Below are positions 30,803 to 39,310 of a DNA stretch of 39,310 bases, one piece after another. The notes under the pieces are model-generated. The model made no database searches and was not told where the DNA came from. It saw nothing but the letters and a program-made list of their open reading frames with translations. Location: positions 1-39,310 of the IMG/VR virus record IMGVR_UViG_3300043395_001241; one strand, given 5' to 3'. The translations under genes and the position numbers were made by a program. The first letter of the stretch is position 1. Every line of letters starts with the position of its first letter. Source of the DNA: a virus.

Positions 30803-31330
30803 ATGGAATGGTCATTGGCGCATCCTCTACAAGATGTTGAGGACATTGTTGAACTTGCTGACACCCAATACGGGGCAGAGGCGGATGGGATTGTTAAACG
30901 GGATAGACAAGTATTCCGAAAGAATGTGACCCTAGCGGCTACCTACCAACTGTTTGACAGGGCTAAGGAGTTTTTAGCGGTTTGTCGGGCACTAACACCA
31001 AAGGGCGAGATTGTTGTTGATGAACTGCTGGGGTTCTGTTGGTTTGACCGTGGGGGATACACGACCTACTCCAACGAGGAGATCTCTAATGCCAAGTTCC
31101 ACCATCTCAGGCTTGACCTTCCTGCCAAGACTCGGGTTCGGTTGGTAAATGAGATGATTGACCAACACATCCTGTGGGCGCATACTTATGGCATTCCTGT
31201 GGTGTGTTCTACTTCCGTAAGGGTGGAGCATGATGCTTTTATGCGGATTCATGCCAAACGGGGGTTTAAGGTAACGGGGTCCTATGCCTGGATTCGGACT
31301 GAGGATGGATTGAAATGGATGCAGAAGTAA
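30803..31330 (+). CDS. GNAT-like acetyltransferase-type protein, 175 aa
   Basis: The ATG at 30803 lies six bases after AGGAG, whereas an ATG at 30797 would touch it, so 30803 is chosen. The layout (helical start, beta strands EIVVDELLGFCWFDRGGY, then VVCSTSVRVEHDAFMRIHAKRGFKVTGSYAWIRT) resembles a divergent GNAT fold with its C-terminal beta-alpha-beta. Proteins of this type open packaging operons of related podoviruses. The substrate is unknown. Confidence 0.6.
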   Translation: MEWSLAHPLQDVEDIVELADTQYGAEADGIVKRDRQVFRKNVTLAATYQLFDRAKEFLAVCRALTPKGEIVVDELLGFCWFDRGGYTTYSNEEISNAKFHHLRLDLPAKTRVRLVNEMIDQHILWAHTYGIPVVCSTSVRVEHDAFMRIHAKRGFKVTGSYAWIRTEDGLKWMQK

Positions 31331-31707
31331 AGCCTTCTAAGAAAGCGGTTGCCGCCCAGCGTAAAGCCATGCGCTTGGCTCGGGGTGAGATCGTCCCTAA
31401 TGGCCGCCCCAAGTCTCCTGTTAACCAGATCACTGAGTACGGGGCGCTATTTCATCGGATGAATGTGGAGCGGGTGGAAAACGGGATGCCGCCCCTGAAG
31501 ACTGCTATGGAGGTCCTAATTGATGCCATGCAATCGGACTTGTTGGATTTAAAAGAAAAGGCTAAGATTGCGGAAAAGTTGGCTACCTTTGAGAGTAGCC
31601 GTGCCCCCATCATCAGTATTGAGCATGTGCAAAATATGATGAAGGAAGAGGATGAAGATCCTCAAGAGGCGTTGGATGATTTCCTGCAAGCCTTAAGAAA
31701 GGTCTAA
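31315..31707 (+). CDS. Putative small terminase subunit, 130 aa
   Basis: A basic helical start (KPSKKAVAAQRKAMRLARGE) is followed by GRPKSPVNQITEYGALFHRM, a helical oligomerisation-like middle (LKEKAKIAEKLATFE) and an acidic C-terminus (KEEDEDPQEALDDFLQALRKV). Size and composition fit a small terminase that binds the packaging start site and engages the large subunit. It is several genes upstream of the large terminase, which weakens the case. It overlaps the previous gene by 16 bases. Confidence 0.55.
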   Translation: MDAEVKPSKKAVAAQRKAMRLARGEIVPNGRPKSPVNQITEYGALFHRMNVERVENGMPPLKTAMEVLIDAMQSDLLDLKEKAKIAEKLATFESSRAPIISIEHVQNMMKEEDEDPQEALDDFLQALRKV

Positions 31708-31708
31708 A

Positions 31709-31861
31709 ATGCCCCTATCCTACGGAACCTCAAAGAAGAGTTTCAGTAAGAATGTCAAAGCCGAAATGAAAGCGGGTAAGCCGCAGAAACAGGCTGTGGC
31801 AATTGCCTACCAAGTCAAGCGTGATGCGGAGGCTAAACGCAACCCGAAAGGAAAGAAATGA
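31709..31861 (+). CDS. 50-aa basic protein of the AGKPQKQAVAIAY type
   Basis: Reads from MPLSYGTSKKSFSKNVKAEM through KAGKPQKQAVAIAYQVKRDA to a Lys-rich end. The core motif is widespread in phage and bacterial genomes as a small protein of unknown function. It overlaps the next start by ATGA. Confidence 0.8.
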   Translation: MPLSYGTSKKSFSKNVKAEMKAGKPQKQAVAIAYQVKRDAEAKRNPKGKK

Positions 31862-32148
31862 GCGCCTATACCTCTGGTAACAAAGCCCCCACCCTCATGG
31901 CTCAAGCGCCTAATCGGGTTGGCAACATCGACAAACATCCTGCCAAAAAAGGCGGTGGAGTGACTGCCGTTACTCGCCCCCAAGGATCGACTGCCTACTC
32001 TGGTCCTCACCAAGGTGCGCCTAAGACTGGCGCAGACCCCACCAAAGGTCGTGGTCAAAAGGTCATGGTCAGCAAGCCTGAGTGTTACGATGTCACGCCT
32101 CGCAACGATGCGTACATGAACAAGTCTGTCAAAAACTATCTGGGGTGA
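31858..32148 (+). CDS. Disordered basic protein, 96 aa
   Basis: A Gly/Pro/Lys-rich protein (NIDKHPAKKGGGVTAVTRPQ, GAPKTGADPTKGRGQKVM) with no predicted fold from sequence. It is in the packaging operon by overlap. Function unknown. Confidence 0.7.
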   Translation: MSAYTSGNKAPTLMAQAPNRVGNIDKHPAKKGGGVTAVTRPQGSTAYSGPHQGAPKTGADPTKGRGQKVMVSKPECYDVTPRNDAYMNKSVKNYLG

Positions 32149-32152
32149 AATC

Positions 32153-32374
32153 ATGTCCTACGGAAAAGTAATCTCTGGTGGCGCTCAGATGCGTAAAGGT
32201 CTGACCAAGAACATCAACAACAAACTAGACGGTTTTAAGGCTGAGAACGAGCGCCGTGCCAAAGTGGCTGGTGCTGTTCAAAAGGCTTATGCTGTTGATA
32301 CCCTGTCCAGCCAACACACCAACAATGTGCGTGGCGGTTCGTTCACTAAACCCTCTGTGCCCAGTAAGATTTGA
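32153..32374 (+). CDS. Small basic protein, 73 aa
   Basis: Contains MRKGLTKNINNKLDGFKAENERRAKVAGAVQKAYAVD: one long charged helix followed by a polar tail. It lies in the packaging operon, four bases after the previous stop. No family recognised. Confidence 0.7.
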   Translation: MSYGKVISGGAQMRKGLTKNINNKLDGFKAENERRAKVAGAVQKAYAVDTLSSQHTNNVRGGSFTKPSVPSKI

Positions 32375-32387
32375 AAGGAAGTAAAGC

Positions 32388-33029
32388 ATGGCAATGTATG
32401 ATATTGAAGCACTAAAGCAAGACCTACCCACCGCCAAGGAACTAGCCCAGTTTGTCTACGATAAGACAGGCGTGGCGCTAGACTTGGTGGGCAAACCCAA
32501 AGAAGAGCAGTACCTTGTTGCCAAAAATGCTCTTGAGGGCAAAAAGGTCCCCACGGACTATGTATCGGATGAAAATCCCTATGTAGATCGCCGTGAACTG
32601 ATCCCCGAAGATCCGATTCCTGCTCTGCCTCCTCGCAGTCCTGACCTTCCCCCTGAAGACGCTATGGTCCACTTCTTTGGTGCGACCAACATGCCTCACC
32701 CTCTTGACCCGCAATCTGACCGCAAAGTGCAGATTAACTTCAAGAAGTATGAGAATGGCGTGATCACCTACCAGGTCATGGGTCCCCTTGAGAAAGTGGC
32801 TGAAGGTGAGCGAATCAACAAATACGGTCAAAAGCAACCCGAGAAGTTCACTTGGCTTGACCCCCGTACCCCTGAGATGGTGGTGCGTAATGCCGATGGA
32901 ACCTTTACCCAACAAGGGCGTGGTCTGTACGCCTACTGTGTGGGTGAAAAGGGCGCTGGTATCTGGACGCTGATTGACCGTGAAAATGTCAGCATCAACT
33001 CTCGCAACATCGCAAACCCGTGGGCGTAA
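32388..33029 (+). CDS. Hypothetical packaging-region protein, 213 aa
   Basis: The N-terminus is helical (LPTAKELAQFVYDKTGVALD). A Pro-rich stretch (EDPIPALPPRSPDLPPEDAM) follows, and then a beta-rich domain (VQINFKKYENGVITYQVMG, EMVVRNADGTFTQQGRGLYAY). No enzyme motif. It may be a minor head or assembly protein. Leader AAAGGAAGTAAAGC. Confidence 0.7.
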   Translation: MAMYDIEALKQDLPTAKELAQFVYDKTGVALDLVGKPKEEQYLVAKNALEGKKVPTDYVSDENPYVDRRELIPEDPIPALPPRSPDLPPEDAMVHFFGATNMPHPLDPQSDRKVQINFKKYENGVITYQVMGPLEKVAEGERINKYGQKQPEKFTWLDPRTPEMVVRNADGTFTQQGRGLYAYCVGEKGAGIWTLIDRENVSINSRNIANPWA

Positions 33030-33218
33030 ATGGAAGATTACGCTCTGATCTTTCGGCAAAAACTTGCTGGACAGGTTGAGGTTTGCGCTAGGAAGGCTCT
33101 GGAGATTCTGCAAAAGGATCTTCAGGGTCCTCAAAAACTCACACCTCAAGAAATCTATTACTTGTCGATGTCGGCTCAAGCCCTCTTGAGTATGCGTGAC
33201 TTGTATGGCAAAAAGTGA
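33030..33218 (+). CDS. Small helical protein, 62 aa
   Basis: A 62-residue helical protein (LIFRQKLAGQVEVCARKALE, ILQKDLQGPQ, LTPQEIYYLSMSAQALLSM) immediately before the large terminase, which it overlaps by 14 bases. It could be a terminase partner. Unknown. Confidence 0.65.
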   Translation: MEDYALIFRQKLAGQVEVCARKALEILQKDLQGPQKLTPQEIYYLSMSAQALLSMRDLYGKK

Positions 33219-34791
33219 AGCCAGTAACTATGTAGCCCCGATTTACAAAGATCGGGCGCTCAAACACCTCGTCATGCTGGCGGGTGGAAAGAAAAAAATC
33301 GCTGGTCTGATGCCCGACCAATACAAAAAAATGATGAGGGCACGGGACAAGATTGCATATGACATGCAATTCAACCAACTTAAATGGTTCCGTCCCTTCA
33401 AATACCAGCAAGACTTCTTTAAACTAGGAAAATCCTTTGCCCGTAGAGGCATGATTGCCGCCAACCGTGCTGGCAAAACCATCGCCTCCACCTTTGAAGC
33501 CGCCTATCACCTGACTGGCGAATACCCAAAGGACTGGGAAGGCAAGACTTGGGACCGCCCCATCATCGCTATGGCAAGCGGCGAATCTTGGGAACAAGTT
33601 GCTAAAACGCTACAGTCCAAACTTCTGGGCTGTGATGACATCAAACAAGCCTACAAAATCGGCACAGGATCCATCCCCAAGTCCCTAATAGACGAAAAAA
33701 GCATTAGAACTGATGGCGCTAATGTGCTGGCTTTGGAGATTTGGCATAAATCTGGTGGCAAATCCAAACTCTACTTTTCTAACTACACCCAACAAGTAAG
33801 ACATCTGCAAGGTTTTGAGTTGGATCTAGTACTTTTGGACGAGCAACCGCCTGACGAAACCTTCTCAGAATTGGTGGTTCGTACTGCCGCCCGTAACGGA
33901 CAGGTCATTTGTTCCTTCACCCCCCTAAAAGGTATGACGGGTCTGGTCAGGAAGTTTTGGGACCAGATAGAAGGATATGCCCATGTGCGGGTCACTTGGG
34001 ATGATATTCCTTACATGAACGAGTGGGGGGAGTCATTTTTCCCCAAGGAAGAGCGGGAGCAGTTGGCTCGGGACTTTATGCCTTGGGAGCGGGAAGCCCG
34101 TATGAAAGGCATTCCCTTGATTGGCAAGGGCGTGGTCTTCCCCCTGTTGGAATGGCCCGTATATACAGGGCTGGATTTGAGAAACAACCCTGCTTTGGAG
34201 CGCCTGATTTCCTTTGACTTGGGGCAAAAAAATGACCCGACTGTTATTAGTTTCTTCTTTCGGGATCCTGTTGAAGACATCATCTATTTGCACCGCCAAG
34301 TTACGGTTCCCAGCGGAGAAACGACAGACGAATATGTCCATTACCTGTTGGACAGGGAAAGCAAGGGTGTGCCGATAGCGTTACCCCATGACGCTGGGCA
34401 ACAAGGTCGATACACCCTGACGGAACAGTCGGTCAGGGAGGCATTTGAGGATACCTATGGACTAAATGTTATCCCTGGTGCTATATTGAACCCACCGAAC
34501 GATCAAGGCAAAGTAACTAACCACAAATCATATGGAATTAATATAATGCGGTTATACATGGAGCGTGGACAACTCAAAATCCATGATTCATGTACTGAGT
34601 TTTTGGAAGAAGCCAGAAACTATGCCATTGATGAACACGGCAAATTCAGTGATCCTGACGATCATATTGACTCTGCTCGGATTGGCATATTGGCTCTAAT
34701 CCAAGGACATGGCGAAACACAAGTAAGCAGGGCAAATACTTTCCAAACCAAGCGACTTGAGCCGCTGGAAGGGAAATACCAAAGGATCTAA
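33205..34791 (+). CDS. terL: Terminase large subunit, 528 aa
   Basis: The Walker A motif AANRAGKT is at residues 85-92 and Walker B with catalytic Glu (LVLLDE, Asp212-Glu213) follows. The C-terminal RNase H-like nuclease has FDLGQKNDPT (Asp338) and a late DHIDSARIGI (Asp489). This is a T4-type (Terminase_6-like) motor that pumps DNA into the procapsid and cuts it. The ATG at 33205 is chosen over 33196 for fit to the family start. The portal gene follows after one base. Confidence 0.95.
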   Translation: MAKSEASNYVAPIYKDRALKHLVMLAGGKKKIAGLMPDQYKKMMRARDKIAYDMQFNQLKWFRPFKYQQDFFKLGKSFARRGMIAANRAGKTIASTFEAAYHLTGEYPKDWEGKTWDRPIIAMASGESWEQVAKTLQSKLLGCDDIKQAYKIGTGSIPKSLIDEKSIRTDGANVLALEIWHKSGGKSKLYFSNYTQQVRHLQGFELDLVLLDEQPPDETFSELVVRTAARNGQVICSFTPLKGMTGLVRKFWDQIEGYAHVRVTWDDIPYMNEWGESFFPKEEREQLARDFMPWEREARMKGIPLIGKGVVFPLLEWPVYTGLDLRNNPALERLISFDLGQKNDPTVISFFFRDPVEDIIYLHRQVTVPSGETTDEYVHYLLDRESKGVPIALPHDAGQQGRYTLTEQSVREAFEDTYGLNVIPGAILNPPNDQGKVTNHKSYGINIMRLYMERGQLKIHDSCTEFLEEARNYAIDEHGKFSDPDDHIDSARIGILALIQGHGETQVSRANTFQTKRLEPLEGKYQRI

Positions 34792-34792
34792 C

Positions 34793-36928
34793 ATGCTGGA
34801 CAAACAGAACTTGGTCGTAGAGAGCATGGAAACGCCTCCCCAAAACAAGGGGATGGAATATCAAATTGCCCACGAAGTTTACTTGAAGATGGTGGATTAC
34901 CTCCGTCTAACTCAAGCCAAGAACACCCTCAATCGTTTCTCTGATTACCACTACCTCAATGTTCAGGTTGCCAACTCAACCGAAGCCATCCGAGGTATTG
35001 ATTACATCCATCCCGTTGTAGCACCTGGCATTGATTACGCAACCGCCGTGATCACCAAGTGTCTGATGCCCAACGGCAAGATCAATTTCGAGTTTGAACG
35101 GTTTGCTGAGAACGATGACGAGCAATCCCGCCAAGCCACGGAAATGGTCAAGTACATGCTCAACAGCAAGAATGATCCTTACCAGATCGTTCGTGATTGG
35201 GCGCAAGACTCTTTGCTTCACAAAAACGGCATTGTGATGGTCATGCCCATACGGGAATCCATCGTCCAATACAAAGAAGTAGAGGGAACCCGTGATCAAC
35301 TGCGTACCTTTGAGATCATGGCGACCGAAAAAGGGTTGGAACCCAAGCGCCAAAACATGCGAAAGATCGATGTTGATCTTGAAGGCGTGATGCAAGAAAC
35401 CATGGTCGATGGTATTGAGCCGACTCCTGAAGAAATGGCTGATGCCATGAGAGCGGCAACCATCTACCGTGCCAAATACAAACTGACTGGGTTTAGCACC
35501 ACGATTCGCATCAAGCATGTGGCTCAACACTATTTCGTGTGTAACCCCACGATTCCTCAGATCCAGTATCAAGATTTCTGCGGGTTTTATGACCCGATGA
35601 CGATCCATGAAGCCAAATCCCAGTATCCCTTCATCGATGTCGAAAAGTTCGCAGACCACGCCGCTTACGGACCCGCTGGAGCATACCAAGCAGGAGCACT
35701 TGAGAACGACTTGGCGCTCCATGCTCGGGACTCTACCCCCGTACCTGGACAAGGAGTTATTGCCTCCCAAGGAGCAGACCGATACTCCCGAGTAGTGATG
35801 ATCACTACCGCTTGGATTCGCAAAGACATCGACAACGATGGCGAAGAAGAGATTGTGGAAGTTTGCTTCTCTGGCTCGTACATCATCTACGAAAAAGAAG
35901 TGGACTTCATTCCTTTGGCTAACATGTGCCCCAAGCCCATCGTTGGCAACTTCTTTGGTTACAGCATGGGTGAGCGTCTGGTTCCCATGCAGGAATACGC
36001 CACCGCTATTGCCCGTGCTGAAATGGCTTTTGCCATGCAGTCGAGCACTCCTCGCATCGGCGTGAACCCTGAGTTTGTGGACGCAGAAGAAATCCAGCGT
36101 GGCGTGTCTGCCATGTTTGTGTTGGACCGCAAGTTTGACCCGACCAAGCATGTGTTTGAGTTCCAACCGCTACAAGGCAACTTGGCTTATGTCCAATCTG
36201 CCATGCAACGGTTTGAGCAAGATCGCATGGCAATGATCGGCATGACCAGTCCTGGTGATGTGCTTAACCCCGAAGTGATGAAAGACGGCAATAGCGGGTT
36301 CAAACTGCAACTTGCCATGGGTCCCAACCAGTTGATCCAAGACGAGATGGTCAAAAACTGCGCCATCGCCCTCAAAGATGTGATCTATCTGACTTGGAAG
36401 ACGCTTCTTCAATACTCTGACGATTACAACATTCAACAACTGGCGGCAGTCTGCTCTAAGGGTAAACCCTTTATGGATGCCATCAGCATGGAAAATTTTG
36501 AGTTCATTGACCGCAAGATGATCAACATTGATCTGGCGTTGGGCTTCCTATCGGACGAAAACCGACTGACTCGTCAGCAATTGATCACCCAGACTCAGGC
36601 TCAGTTTGTCGGAATGATTGGTCAACTAGACCCGAGTGCCCCTGAAATGTTCTTTAAGGCTCGTAGACCCTTTGAAGACACTTTGCGTGTATTGGGAGTT
36701 AAGGATGTGGACGCTTACTTACCTACTCTGGAAGAGGCGGCAAAACTTATCCAGGCGAAACAGGCTCAAGGACCTGATGCTGAGACGCAAGAGCGTCAGT
36801 CGAAGGCTAAATTGAACGATGCCAAGACTGTCCTGACCATGAAACAGGCTGATGATATTGACATGGATAACATGTTTGAAACCATCGCCGCAGAGCGAGG
36901 CAAACTAAGGGCAGTACAAGTTGATTGA
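34793..36928 (+). CDS. Portal protein, 711 aa
   Basis: The size matches the P22-type portal (about 725 residues). The N-terminus is helical (YQIAHEVYLKMVDYLRLTQA). The body contains IKHVAQHYFVCNPTIPQIQY and VEVCFSGSYIIYEKEVDF wing strands, the clip/stem segment (PKPIVGNFFGYSMGERLVPMQEYATAIARAEM) and a C-terminal helical crown. It forms the dodecameric DNA entry ring. It is placed between terminase and scaffold, as expected. Confidence 0.9.
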   Translation: MLDKQNLVVESMETPPQNKGMEYQIAHEVYLKMVDYLRLTQAKNTLNRFSDYHYLNVQVANSTEAIRGIDYIHPVVAPGIDYATAVITKCLMPNGKINFEFERFAENDDEQSRQATEMVKYMLNSKNDPYQIVRDWAQDSLLHKNGIVMVMPIRESIVQYKEVEGTRDQLRTFEIMATEKGLEPKRQNMRKIDVDLEGVMQETMVDGIEPTPEEMADAMRAATIYRAKYKLTGFSTTIRIKHVAQHYFVCNPTIPQIQYQDFCGFYDPMTIHEAKSQYPFIDVEKFADHAAYGPAGAYQAGALENDLALHARDSTPVPGQGVIASQGADRYSRVVMITTAWIRKDIDNDGEEEIVEVCFSGSYIIYEKEVDFIPLANMCPKPIVGNFFGYSMGERLVPMQEYATAIARAEMAFAMQSSTPRIGVNPEFVDAEEIQRGVSAMFVLDRKFDPTKHVFEFQPLQGNLAYVQSAMQRFEQDRMAMIGMTSPGDVLNPEVMKDGNSGFKLQLAMGPNQLIQDEMVKNCAIALKDVIYLTWKTLLQYSDDYNIQQLAAVCSKGKPFMDAISMENFEFIDRKMINIDLALGFLSDENRLTRQQLITQTQAQFVGMIGQLDPSAPEMFFKARRPFEDTLRVLGVKDVDAYLPTLEEAAKLIQAKQAQGPDAETQERQSKAKLNDAKTVLTMKQADDIDMDNMFETIAAERGKLRAVQVD

Positions 36929-36938
36929 GGAAATGTAA

Positions 36939-37286
36939 ATGGAAAGTAAAGAAAAGAGTTTGATTGCTGAAATTCGTGAGTTCTTTAACAGAAGGACTAA
37001 TTCCACTGACACCGTAAAGGAGGCCAACACAGAAAGAAGGAGTCTAGCCATAGAAAACGGCGAGGCGGCAAAACGACTGTTGCAAAACAAAGACTTTGCC
37101 CTGCTGTTTAATTTGTACAGATTTGACATGCTGACTCAGTTGGAAGATTCCTCTGACGATGCCGAAAGAATACGCAACGCACACTATGTTGCTGGGGTCC
37201 GTGATTTCGTTGGTTTCATCGAAAAAGCGGAGTATTTTGGAAAAGTGGCGCTGAAAAATGTGCCAAAAAACAACGAAATGGGTTAA
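36939..37286 (+). CDS. Small head-region protein, 115 aa
   Basis: A charged helical protein (KEKSLIAEIREFFNRRTNST, TERRSLAIENGEAAKRLLQN). It lies between portal and scaffold with GAGGAAATGTAA as leader. Possibly an assembly or capsid accessory factor; unknown. Confidence 0.65.
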   Translation: MESKEKSLIAEIREFFNRRTNSTDTVKEANTERRSLAIENGEAAKRLLQNKDFALLFNLYRFDMLTQLEDSSDDAERIRNAHYVAGVRDFVGFIEKAEYFGKVALKNVPKNNEMG

Positions 37287-37289
37287 TAT

Positions 37290-38402
37290 ATGACAAGCGT
37301 AAGTGCCGAAGCACCCGCCACTGAGCAAACTGGTAGTCCCGAGGACGCTATTGCCGCCATGATTGCCGCCAATCGGCGTAACAGTCAGTCGGTTGAAGGC
37401 AGTTCCCCGCCACCAGCGGGACAAGAGGAAGCGAAAGCCGAATCCCCCGAGGCGGCTCCTGTAGAGGATGCTGAACCTGAAGATAGCAATGAAATTGTTC
37501 AGGAATCCGAGAATTCGGAAGAAGAAGGCGAAGCCACCGATGGTGTAACAGAACCTGTCAACTTCCTTGAGTTTGCGGAAGCCAACCCTGACATGCTGTG
37601 GCGTATTCCCAACAAAGACGCACCAAACGGCTTTGTGGAAATCCCAGTATCAAAGGCGGCGGCGATTCTTGGGCAAGGCAGTGCTATCCATGAAAACGCT
37701 CGCAAACTTAAAGCCGAAAAAGCCGAGTTTGAAGAGGAAGTTGCAAAGCGCCGTACTGAACTTGATGGTTTGCAGATCGGCTTGGAGATGACAGTAGTCC
37801 CGCAACTACAACAAGCGGCAGACGAACTCATTACCTTGCAGGGCTACAACCAGAAATGGATGCAAATCCGAGATCAGGCTACTGACGATGTAAAACGGGC
37901 AGAGGCTGAAGCCGCTATCCGAGCAAACGCAGAACTGATTCAGGAAAAGTCCGAGTTCATTAAGGCGAGTCGTCCGAAAGTTGAACAGTTCTACCAGGTG
38001 CGGTCCCAAATGGTCCAAGCCGAACTTGAAAAGGCTCGACAGTCTTTCCAAGACAAAGAACTAGCCAACAAGGCAGTTTTTTCCGAACTTCGGGAGAAAC
38101 TGGAAAAGGACTGGAAAGGAGCAAAACAGGCATTGGTTCCTGGTGTGCCAAACATTGATTTGGTCAGCAGTGACGAGTATCTGTTGGGATTGATTCGAGA
38201 TGGTATGAAGTTTCGTGAAGGACCCAAAGTGCGAAATGCTGGCGGGTCATTGGCGGCAACTGCAAAACCTGTTTCTCGGGCAAAAACGGCTCCTGAAGAC
38301 AAAGCAACAGAACTTCAAAAGAAGGCTCAGGCTGGCGATAAGAATGCGGCCCGTGATCTTTTAGCAACCATGCTTGCGGCAAACAAACAAAGACGCAAGT
38401 AA
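37290..38402 (+). CDS. Scaffolding protein, 370 aa
   Basis: An acidic disordered N-terminus (ESPEAAPVEDAEPEDSNEIV) precedes a long charged coiled-coil middle (RKLKAEKAEFEEEVAKRRTE, AELEKARQSFQDKELANKAV) and a Lys-rich C-terminal helix that probably contacts the coat protein. Charge layout and position immediately before the coat gene are those of phage scaffolds. No protease domain is visible. Confidence 0.8.
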   Translation: MTSVSAEAPATEQTGSPEDAIAAMIAANRRNSQSVEGSSPPPAGQEEAKAESPEAAPVEDAEPEDSNEIVQESENSEEEGEATDGVTEPVNFLEFAEANPDMLWRIPNKDAPNGFVEIPVSKAAAILGQGSAIHENARKLKAEKAEFEEEVAKRRTELDGLQIGLEMTVVPQLQQAADELITLQGYNQKWMQIRDQATDDVKRAEAEAAIRANAELIQEKSEFIKASRPKVEQFYQVRSQMVQAELEKARQSFQDKELANKAVFSELREKLEKDWKGAKQALVPGVPNIDLVSSDEYLLGLIRDGMKFREGPKVRNAGGSLAATAKPVSRAKTAPEDKATELQKKAQAGDKNAARDLLATMLAANKQRRK

Positions 38403-38421
38403 TCTTTAAGGAGTTTCTGAG

Positions 38422-39310
38422 ATGGCAACCATCACCTCTGCAAACCTCGGTAACGGCGCTGGTGCGTACACTACCGACATCGTGGTCAAGGACCTCGACC
38501 TGACCGTTTCTAACTATGTGAAGGATCGCACCCCGATCACGAACATGGCTATGAGCAAAAAGCGCAAGATCAACTCGACCTTGCACATTTGGCCCAACGA
38601 CTACTTCCGTACCCCGAGCCTGAACGCCAAACTGGAAGGCGCCGCTGTCACTTCGTCTGACGCCGCTTCCAACACCCGTTCTAACTTAGGTAACTACACC
38701 CAGATCTTCACGACCGTGATTGGCGCTACTGGCACTGCCCGTGCCGTGGAGCAGGCTGGTGGCGATCCCCAAGCCTACCAAGAGGTCAAGCAGTTGACCG
38801 AAATCATGTTCGATGTGGAACTGCAAATGGTTCGTGCTGACGGCGCTTCGATCAAGTACTCTGGTCAAGCCGCTACTCAGGGTGCATCGCCCAACAACGG
38901 TCGCCGTTTTGGTTCGCTGTACGCTTTTGCTGGCACTCGCTCTGGCAACGACACCGATGGTACTTCTGTGCTGAACCTGGCTACCAGCGACAGCAACGAC
39001 ACCACCTCGGCTGTTGCTACCAACACGCCCTTCAACGGTTCGCTGGCTAACGCTGGTCTGGGTTACTTCACCTTCTCGTCTGGTGTGACCCTGCAACAGT
39101 TCAGCCCGTACCTGTACAAGCAGTTGGTGACTGTTGCTGAACAACGCTTCAACGCCAAGATCACCAACATGGTGGTCCCGACTTCGATGCGTACCCACAT
39201 CAGCGACATGATGCCTACCAGCCGTAGCATCAACCGTTTCAACCCTGCTGACAAGGGTGACACGATCAGCACCTACGAAGGTGACTTCAACTACACCTAC
39301 CAGATCGATG
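38422..39310 (+). CDS. Major capsid protein, N-terminal part (continues at 1-392)
   Basis: Starts after TTAAGGAG with MATITSANLGNGAGAYTTDI. The sequence contains RTPITNMAMSKKRKINSTLH, GYFTFSSGVTLQQFSPYLYK and NMVVPTSMRTHISDMMPTSR, consistent with an SU10-like (DUF5309) HK97-fold coat protein. The frame is open to the window end and, in the circle, finishes at 392 for 385 residues. It has the high-GC third positions typical of a highly expressed virion gene. Confidence 0.85.
   Translation, partial: MATITSANLGNGAGAYTTDIVVKDLDLTVSNYVKDRTPITNMAMSKKRKINSTLHIWPNDYFRTPSLNAKLEGAAVTSSDAASNTRSNLGNYTQIFTTVIGATGTARAVEQAGGDPQAYQEVKQLTEIMFDVELQMVRADGASIKYSGQAATQGASPNNGRRFGSLYAFAGTRSGNDTDGTSVLNLATSDSNDTTSAVATNTPFNGSLANAGLGYFTFSSGVTLQQFSPYLYKQLVTVAEQRFNAKITNMVVPTSMRTHISDMMPTSRSINRFNPADKGDTISTYEGDFNYTYQID
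39188..39310. repeat. Terminal direct repeat, right copy (same as 1-123)
   Basis: Identical to bases 1-123. See the left copy. Confidence 0.95.

Noticed and set aside
34976-36166. Long minus-strand open frame (396 codons) opposite the portal gene
   Set aside because: It lies wholly antisense to a confident portal gene, has no start signal, and its His/Cys/Val-rich translation is typical of the reverse complement of coding DNA.

Overview
The window reads as one complete, circularly mapping genome of a small podovirus-type tailed phage. Bases 1-123 are repeated exactly at 39188-39310, and the major capsid gene runs across that junction, so the unique length is about 39187 bp. The virion genes indicate a short-tailed phage: a T4-type large terminase, a P22-sized portal, a scaffold, an SU10-like coat protein, a P22 gp10-like tail hub, no tape measure and no sheath. 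The Gram-negative host is inferred from the GH19 endolysin, a lipobox lysis-type protein and the multi-holin-like cassette; I cannot name the host. No DNA polymerase, helicase, RNA polymerase, integrase or CI-type repressor was recognised, so replication must lean heavily on the host.

Layout. (1) 30803-39310 plus 1-20637, + strand: packaging and head genes (GNAT-like protein, putative small terminase, large terminase, portal, scaffold, coat), then tail and fibre genes, internal/ejection-type proteins, a lysis cassette and two small basic proteins. (2) 20629-23728, - strand: a tightly coupled early operon starting with a Cro/YdaS-like regulator and including a RusA resolvase. A coding gap of about 440 bp in it looks like a structured RNA. 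(3) 23730-23880: divergent promoter/operator region. (4) 23882-27761, + strand: early operon of small ORFs, an ERF-type annealing protein, an SSB-like protein with an acidic tip, two DNA-binding regulators and a YbcO-like nuclease. (5) 28154-29924, - strand: a separate cassette of six small genes including a Gp88-family protein. (6) 29925-30802: a long non-coding region with inverted repeats, short iteron-like repeats, a perfect 14-bp parS core and a structured leader before the late operon.

The most notable points are these. A free-standing HNH endonuclease sits inside the start of the tail-hub gene, and a synonymously recoded copy of that gene's first codons follows it. A chromosomal-type ParB site (parS) lies in the intergenic region. 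A candidate structured RNA sits within the RusA operon. A glycosyltransferase is translationally coupled between two fibre genes, the first of which carries a long Gly-Pro-Thr collagen-like shaft.
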